The position numbers and the translations under genes were made by a program. From the NCBI RefSeq assembly GCF_907165205.1, contig NC_058195.1, forward strand, positions 1,612,001 through 1,676,000: DNA of 64,000 nt, read 5' to 3'. Every line of letters begins with the position of its first letter. The first letter of the stretch is position 1. Under the pieces are notes generated by a model. That model made no database searches. It was not told where the DNA came from and worked only from the letters and a program-made list of their open reading frames with translations. The DNA comes from Coccinella septempunctata (lineage: Eukaryota; Arthropoda; Insecta; Coleoptera; Coccinellidae). Shown piece by piece: positions 57,501 through 64,000 of this stretch.

Positions 57501-60500
57501 TGCTCAACGGAAATCACAGAACATGTCAGCCATAGACGAACTTTCATCGACAATGTCATTACGAAATTTACAAACACACTTGGATCATTTGCTTACGATG
57601 TTTCCAATCGTCAGCGCTTCGAAAAAAATAAAAACTATGGGCCGAAAACGATGAAGCTTCCCACCCCCTCCAATAAACTCCAGTACTGACATATCGGATA
57701 ATCGAAAAATATATACATAAATAAAAAACGTATTTAACGCTATGGGATCTCAGGTGTTATGGCGAGCTTTTTGAACTAAAAATAAAAAAAATTATAGCGG
57801 ATCTGCCAAACGTGAAACTTTCGTCGTTTTAAAATTAAGCGTATAGTATCGATGTTTTGAAACAGACCTTGTGCTTAAAAATACATTCTACGAGAGAATT
57901 TCGAAAAAAACAAAAAAAAAATGTACAAAAATATATCGATGTTCGTATGAGGATAAATTTAAATGTAGCTTATGCATAAAAGTAGTGAAATAGTATGGGG
58001 CGAGGTTGGAGAATTTGACACGCAAACAAACAAAACAAAAATTGTACATTCAAATTACCCGTCTTAGCAGTGAGAGAGATCGTATATTCCGAGAGAACCT
58101 ATATTTTCTTAAAACGCGTGCAAAAAAAAATTCTATCGAAGTTAGATAAGCGATTTATCGGAACAGGTTTTATCCACTTTAGTTCAATATAATAAATATA
58201 TGTAGATTGCTCTACCGCGTTGATGTACATTAAAAATGAAGTTATGTTTTTAGTTCTAGTACCGAATTCTGGGAATTGGGGTGGATACGTTAAAGCTGAG
58301 AATTATAGAGAATTTATATAGTCCCTATTTTTTCAAAAAAAGAAAGAAACCCGATACCTATTTTTTGTAAGCACATATATTTTGGGGTAGTAGATGAGAA
58401 AAGTGTAAACTTGAAATTTCACAAGGAGCTTCTTCGATTTCTCCTAGAAATTGGAAGGAAGCTCGCGTACAAAACCGTGAAATATCAAGTTACGACCTGT
58501 TAATTATAATTTTACGAGGCCCGTTTGGAACGTTACAGTGATCCAAAGTACAGTTAAGACTTTTTTTACGCTTTCAACCATAAGCTTCGCGACTATCAGT
58601 TTCTTAGACATCCATACCACGATCAGGGCATATCGGCATTTTACAGAATCCCCCAGTGGACACAGACTGAACACTAAAAGAATCCACATAAACACCCGAA
58701 GAAAACCGAATGAAACGATAGTTAGCGAGGCCACACCGTATTGTTTATCACAAACAGAAAATTAGAGCCAAAGCTTTTTGTACTACACTTTTTTATACGA
58801 CCTACGTCTTAGGATGTTTATAATCTTTATTTGTAACCTATATATTTTTTTCTAAACTTTAGAATTCGCAAATCGATCGAACAGATACGTGTAATTAGAT
58901 TTTTAGGATGGTAAATCGATTATTGATTAGTTGAATTTACGGTACAGCGATAATTTGTTAAACGTGTTTGAGAATTTTATTCATGTTTATCTTTTCATTA
59001 TTATCTCTATTCTATGAAATAGTTTTATATTTTTATCCGGGTATATGTCTTTATTATTCGTAGAGGAATATGTGAACGAAATTCGTAGGGGAGATGAGAA
59101 CGTTTAGCGCTATTCAATGTTATTTTCAATAAATAAAAAATTTATTTTAACGTTAACGGTATTTTTCTTCCGTTTACTAACTACCATATCTGATTAACTA
59201 CTAATATCCTCGAAATCAGCTTCCTCTTCGATAAATAAACTATGACTCTTCTGGACCAATCGAAAGGAAATGTTCAGTTGCAAATTTTTAACATTACACA
59301 CATAATCTGACATTCTATTAAATGATTAGTTCTTGTTATCTGAGTTCGAGTGATAGTTTATTTTCGCAGAACTGCATAAATAAATAAAATTTAAAAACAT
59401 ATCAGGTACACTTCTGAATGAGGCTGTAATCGTAGAGATTCATCTTCCAATATTTCAGTTTTTGGCGGTGAAGAGGTTAAATAAGATAATACACGTCCCG
59501 TTCAACCTCGAATAGATTCCCGACGTTGAAATAATGAATCGATGCCGAAATATCTATAGGAAACAACGAACGACGATATTTTACAAAATTTTTCAACGAT
59601 CAAATTCGAGAAACATTCAGAGCCATAAGATAAGGTGTGGACATTGGTACTTAATAGAGGATTGAGAGAAAATTCGTGAGATTTAGCCTAAATGTATTAG
59701 AAGTTAATGACGTGAAACACAATTCGCCTGATCGTCTAAATGTCAGAAATAATAATCGATGTAGGAGGTTCTCGAAACAATATTGGTAGCAGGTCGACAA
59801 TTTTTAATGGAAAGAACTTTTTTTGAAAGAAACAAACAATCATATTAGAGATATCAAGCATGGAATTTTCCTCTTTTGCTACCAATATCGAAGCAAGTTT
59901 CGAGAACAATATAGCCAATAGTTCTTGTACGTTAGAGATAGCTATAGAACAGAAGCATGAATATGGTGTCGAGTCAAACGATTCAAACATTCGTCCGGCT
60001 TGTTTGCGACATGAAACGATATGTCCGATGAAGGTCTACAATGAACCTATCGAAAAAATTCGATTCGAGACGCGATACCATGTTCTTGCCGATTTCTAAA
60101 CGTTCAACAGAATAATACAGAATTATTGAACGAAAAGAAATTCTACCCTTTTAAAGCGAAATATATGTAGCCAGTGTTTGTGCCTTGTTACCTGACTAAA
60201 TATTTGTGATAACTAAGTACCTACCACTTCAGGTTAGTTTTCAAAATATATAACTTTCCGCAACTGTGAAACCTCTTTCATTTCATCATACATTTTCTCT
60301 GTGTTGAAAATATCCCTTACTCATATGTCTAAATTGTGAATTATCGATTTGTACCAATCTATCTATGATCAGAGAAATCTGAATTGGAAATTCACCAAAT
60401 ACATACATAAAAAACATAAAAAGAATTGTCTAGAAAGTTGAAAACGTCAGAAAGATGCAGAAACCGAGCTAGAAAGAGAGTTGAATCGAAGCACTTCAAT

Positions 60501-62646
60501 CAAGATCAGCCATAATTTTGACAATCACTCGAAAAGGTACTATGTTTTTTTCAGAAGCTGACCACTTCTGGATCCAGTTAGGCTTTTAGCAAACACAAAT
60601 CCGAATGTTTCATAATAGATGATAACGAGTCATTTTATGACAAAAAAACGATTGAGAAATTCCGAAAATACATGCATAAAGTGAATTTCAAAGCACCTAC
60701 CTTATAATAAACATCCGGGACGTATTGCTTATCAGACGATTCCCTAACGTATCCCAATTCCGGACAATCCTTAGTGGGTAGAAGGCAATTATCACGCACC
60801 AGGGCCATACACTGATTGGATACCTGATATCCTTCCATTATCACCTGATTATTTTTATCACCTACAAGAAAAACCCCGAATCAATACTATCGCTCCTGAT
60901 CACATCGATTCAAACCTACCAGTGACGCACACGGTCACAAACTTCGACCCGAAATATCCAGTGGAAGAATATCTACAGGGATTCGGATATTTATTCTGGT
61001 AAAAACCGGCCATGATGCATTCTTGGGCGGACAAGAAATGACTGTCGATGTTCCTGGTGTGCTTCACCGTTCCCGTCTGGACGTCTAAAGGTACTAGATC
61101 GGTGAATATCCATCCCACCCTTCTCAGGCCCAGAGAGTCCGCTATCTGATCCACCAACTCCTCTTTCTGATCATTCACTAGCCGCACTGAATCACGGCTG
61201 CTCTCCTGAGGAGGCTCATAAATTGCTACAACGTTTGCTCTTATACCTTGAAAAAAATTCGGAAAATTCACGAACTATCCTTTCAAATATCTGCATTTCA
61301 TCAAAACCTCAGTGAAGTTTCACACTCAATTAATTTCTAGATTAATCCATCAATACCAAAAGTTTAAACAATTAAATTTCAAGAAAACTGAATTTGCTAC
61401 TAGCGCCACCAAGTGAAAAATTCCAGACCATAGAATTGCAATGAAAGAAACTGTCACAGAAAAAAAATTATTTATAAACTTATGGAATGAAGATATTTCC
61501 TAATTAAAACACTTACCTAGAGGCACATCTGCGTGAATTTCATAATTACCATAGAGGATACCAACTCTCTGAAGGCCAGTAGTTCTCCAGTAGTACAAGA
61601 ATTTTTCTACTAGGTTGGTATTCTCAAATGTCAAATTGTCAACATGTCTATAAACCTAAAAATAAGTCATTGTCTAAATCGAACATTCTCAACCAAATAA
61701 AAACTGTAAAAAAAAAATCCCTTCAACCTACCTGGCGATTCAAGGTGATAGCACTAGGCTGGCACTTTGAACATATACCCTTAGGCCATGGGGGGTGATC
61801 CTTACAACCGTTCTTAATCCTACACGAGATATCTTCGAGAGCCAAAAATTTACCCCTATCGACGCCGCTCGTTAATTTTCGGATGTAAGAATGGAAAGAC
61901 AAATGCTTAATTTTTTGTTCCTTCAGCAAACCTTCATCATAGGGCTCTAAAGGCGAACAATGGACGCAAGCCGCGTTGCTATTGTGACGACACAGTTTTT
62001 CGTCTCGTTTTCTCTTGATTTTTCCATCTATCTTGCTCAACTGTACATCGACATCGTCTTCTTGAATGTTACTCAGAGACTTGCTCGAACTAGCTGCACT
62101 GCCAGGTCTGACGGAAGAAGTGGAGGTAGCGGATGTCTGAGGCACTACTGGTTCCCCAGACTCGTTGCTGTTATTCTGAAATAAACAAGATTTCGTCAAA
62201 TTGTACTAGAGATTTGAACAACCTGGGTCATTCAATCGAATACTTACAGAACTAGTGGAAAATAAAAGGGCTCCATTTATAGGAACTAAATAAATCATAT
62301 CTCCATGCCGAAGTCCGTGATATCTCACAGTACTGCTCTTACTACTTGTTATTTCATGTTTCTGATTCCGTTCTTTGTACAAAGCAAAAGCGAAACTGTT
62401 CAGGTCGAATACATCATGCACTTTCTCATATAAATTAGAGGTAGTATCGCTCCCAGACACCTCCACCCTTTTAGTTCCTTCTGGAGATTGAATTCTTAGC
62501 AGCTGAAAATTATATAAATAAAATCAACTTGTCATCATCAGATGTTGAGGTTAGGAAAACATTATAATATTCAGTTTCAATATTGAGTTGATATGTAGTG
62601 AAAGTAAGGTATCGAGATGATTTACCATGATTTTGTCTCTTGACAT
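51564..62646 (-). CDS. Npl4: Npl4, nuclear protein localization 4 homologue (9 exons)
   Basis: With Ufd1, Npl4 delivers ubiquitinated clients to the p97/VCP (TER94) unfoldase in ER-associated degradation and chromatin extraction. Coding exons in transcript order: 62626-62646, 62248-62502, 61732-62175, 61517-61655, 60920-61246, 60701-60861, 52076-52282, 51774-51985, 51564-51714. All are GT-AG and in phase, giving 638 aa. Residues 1-85 form the ubiquitin-like UBX-type domain. The zf-NPL4 region follows (CRHNSNAACVHC; CKDHPPWPKGICSKC), then the MPN domain (RVGILYGNY, LRRVGWIFTDL). A C-terminal NZF has W611, C613, C616, C627 and C630, with the TY pair next to C616 where the ubiquitin-contact TF sits. 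Intron 6 is 8.4 kb and contains the TRIM-Cyp gene on the other strand; the other introns are under 300 bp. Confidence 0.96.
52640..53190 (+). promoter_or_regulatory. Possible promoter and 5' leader of the nested TRIM-Cyp gene
   Basis: A CpG-rich island in an otherwise AT-rich intron. It ends in GAAACG with a good donor (GTAAGG at 53191), which could splice to the acceptor at about 55310 just before the TRIM-Cyp start. Inference only; no TATA box was found and no transcript evidence is available here. Confidence 0.3.
55328..57388 (+). CDS. TRIM-type RING/B-box/coiled-coil protein fused to a cyclophilin domain
   Basis: Four coding exons (55328-55639, 55695-55900, 56184-56466, 56528-57388), all in phase, give 553 aa. 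Residues 12-56 form a C3HC4 RING (C12, C15, C31, H33, C36, C39, C53, C56). Residues 110-141 are a full B-box2 (C110, H113, C121, C124, C129, C132, H138, H141). Residues 145-265 are helical, coiled-coil-like. A Gln/Asn/Pro-rich linker leads to a full-length cyclophilin domain (389-553). The first part predicts a ubiquitin ligase, the last a peptide-binding module. Relative to cyclophilin A, catalytic positions are changed (R55 to C443, F113 to R505, W121 to E510, H126 to T515), so isomerase activity is unlikely. The ATG at 55328 directly precedes the RING and follows an acceptor (TTCGCAG near 55310). The gene lies wholly within Npl4 intron 6, antisense. Poly(A) signal at 57672. Confidence 0.9.
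57389..60700. other. Remainder of Npl4 intron 6, no further gene seen
   Basis: AT-rich sequence. The first 300 bp is the likely 3' UTR of the TRIM-Cyp gene; the open frame at 57373-57654 is best read as UTR. A frame at 59860-60099 has no recognisable feature. Confidence 0.5.
57672..57677 (+). terminator. Poly(A) signal of the TRIM-Cyp gene
   Basis: Canonical AATAAA about 285 bp after the TRIM-Cyp stop codon; a second lies near 57718. Confidence 0.55.
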
Positions 62647-63153
62647 TTCAGTATTTTCTCTTAAAATAATACAATATTCATGAATAGATTTCAGGACAAA
62701 ACCAAAGTTTATTTGTCATAATTTTCATGTTCGCCAACCTTGACTTTGTTTGACAAATCACAGAACTTCACTTGGACGTTATTTTACTAAGAAGCGGTCT
62801 CCAAATATTTTATAATCTTTGCAGCTCTATTTACTTATGTTTGTCTTACAATATCAGTCCTTTTTTTATTTCCACCAATCATTATTCTTACATTCGGATT
62901 TTATTATTTAAGAGGATTGGAATTTAATGAAAAGCGAACGCAAGTGCACATTTGGTGAATTTTATTAAAAAATCCATAACCACAACAAATAACGTCGTAA
63001 TCTTACATTTCTTTCTCATATTTTTATTTTCAAATATGTAAGAACTGTTAAGTTCTTACAAATTCAAATTCTTGTGTTCCGCGAACCATCGAATTCTATT
63101 CTTATATCACAATCTTCAGGATAAATTTGATAAATATTTAACTCCATTTCAAA
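62647..63153. promoter_or_regulatory. Npl4 5' flank and hydrolase 3' flank
   Basis: Both genes run on the minus strand, so this 507-bp spacer holds the hydrolase 3' UTR (minus-strand AATAAA at 62961-62966) and the Npl4 promoter. No core promoter motif could be assigned with confidence. Confidence 0.4.
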
Positions 63154-64000
63154 TTAAGATTTTAAAAAATTGTAAATATGCTCCACGACACTTTCTGGGT
63201 TATTGAGATGTAGATGGTGGGTTCCTTCTACCCTAACTCTCGTCAACTGTGCGTTCTCGTCGATGGCCTTTAGAACTTGGTCGTATAATACTGGGTCAAA
63301 AGGATATCCTGGTATCGCCCTGATATTCAACACTTTGCACCTAGTTCTTGAAGCATACTCTAATACTTGGTCCCTTGTGAAAGATGCTAGGAGTGAAAAT
63401 TTCAACCGAGGATCTCGGGTTAGCCTATAACAATTTGGTTTTTCTTCGTCTGGCACCATGCCCCTCCTGAGCATAATCTCCGCGGATTTCCGAGTCAGGG
63501 AACCTTTATGAGCTTCAAAAACCAAATCAACCATTTCGTCATAGTCATATCTAGGTTGTTTCTTCGGATCGTAGTTTTCATATTTAAAAATAGTATCAAT
63601 GGCCTTCGCTTGCAAATTTTTCAGTATTTCCACGTGAAAAACAGTGGGCGAGGCTATATCTATTGAAATATATCTGTCTACTTCTTCCTCATAAATGGCG
63701 GCATATAGGAACGAGATGGCCCCTCCAAGAGAATGACCCATGAGAGTAATTTTTGTCCAGTTGAAAGTCTTGACTATTCGCCTGATGAAATGAACTCCAT
63801 CCCAAAATAAGTAATAGAACTGGCCAGGTGACAAATGAGAAGAGAATCCATGTCCGGGTAGATCAATACAAAACACAGAAAATCCTCGATCTCTCAACAT
63901 GGGAGCAAGGGTATCGAAAGTACCACTGTTATCTTGCCAACCATGTAAAGCTAATATTGGCTGCCTTAATTTGGGTCCCCACCATTTTCCTTCGAAATAA
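63154..64000 (-). CDS. Alpha/beta-fold serine hydrolase, SERHL/kraken-like (5' truncated)
   Basis: The window cuts the N-terminus; 282 residues remain, open to the window edge. The alpha/beta hydrolase order is clear: an oxyanion-region HGWQDNSGTFDTLAP, then IDLPGHGFSS, the nucleophile elbow GHSLGG, and a C-terminal GTHHLHLN carrying the catalytic His. This fits the probable serine hydrolase family that includes vertebrate SERHL and Drosophila kraken. The substrate is unknown, and such proteins are often placed in peroxisomes or cytosol. The ATG at 63898-63900 is internal, since homologous sequence continues upstream to the window end. Confidence 0.88.
   Translation of the reverse strand, partial: YFEGKWWGPKLRQPILALHGWQDNSGTFDTLAPMLRDRGFSVFCIDLPGHGFSSHLSPGQFYYLFWDGVHFIRRIVKTFNWTKITLMGHSLGGAISFLYAAIYEEEVDRYISIDIASPTVFHVEILKNLQAKAIDTIFKYENYDPKKQPRYDYDEMVDLVFEAHKGSLTRKSAEIMLRRGMVPDEEKPNCYRLTRDPRLKFSLLASFTRDQVLEYASRTRCKVLNIRAIPGYPFDPVLYDQVLKAIDENAQLTRVRVEGTHHLHLNNPESVVEHIYNFLKS

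Noticed and set aside
57373..57654. 93-codon frame after the TRIM-Cyp stop
   Set aside because: It overlaps the stop region, lies before the poly(A) signal and has no domain; best read as 3' UTR.

Overview
This window is nuclear DNA of an insect. It is AT-rich and intron-bearing, with several families of small DNA transposons, Penelope-type hammerhead motifs and minisatellites. A SID-1-like dsRNA channel gene is present, which argues against higher flies because they lack this family; a beetle is my best guess, but that is inference only. No prokaryotic, organellar or viral gene was recognised.

Layout. Positions 1-17345 contain no recognisable gene. They hold several dyad-symmetric structures: a 37-bp minisatellite whose units flip orientation repeatedly (about 6835-8095), an AT-rich inverted array (8580-9125), a 190-bp MITE (10354-10543), a 557-bp near-perfect palindrome carrying a hammerhead-like motif in each arm (10929-11485), and a foldback array of short GAATTC-rich units (14920-15660). 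A 13-exon SID-1-like gene occupies 17346-20770 (+). From 20771 to 40570 the DNA is transposon-rich and gene-poor: a hAT-type MITE with 8-bp target duplication, two 1.2-kb Tc1/mariner-like elements in opposite orientation with decayed transposases, two long-TIR MITEs, and retrotransposon RNase H remnants.

The right third is gene-dense. It holds two divergent SINA/Siah-type E3 ligase genes (40573-41415 and 42841-44733, +), a divergent cytochrome c oxidase subunit 6A gene (47880-48378, +), an apparently single-exon polynucleotide kinase/phosphatase gene (48779-50314, +), and the nine-exon Npl4 gene on the minus strand (51564-62646). The 8.4-kb sixth intron of Npl4 contains a complete opposite-strand gene for a TRIM-type RING/B-box/coiled-coil protein fused to a cyclophilin domain (55328-57388, +). 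The window ends inside an alpha/beta serine hydrolase gene (63154-64000, -).

Functional themes: ubiquitin chemistry recurs (two SINA-like proteins, a TRIM-Cyp-like protein, and Npl4, a cofactor of the p97 unfoldase), alongside DNA end repair (PNKP), respiration (COX6A) and dsRNA uptake (SID-1-like). Eukaryotic genes are not operonic, so adjacency alone is not evidence of shared function. The most unusual items are the nested TRIM-Cyp gene with a degenerate isomerase site, the hammerhead-bearing palindrome, the orientation-flipping minisatellite, and a 12-copy array resembling RFX X-box sites whose unit also appears in the first SID-1-like intron.
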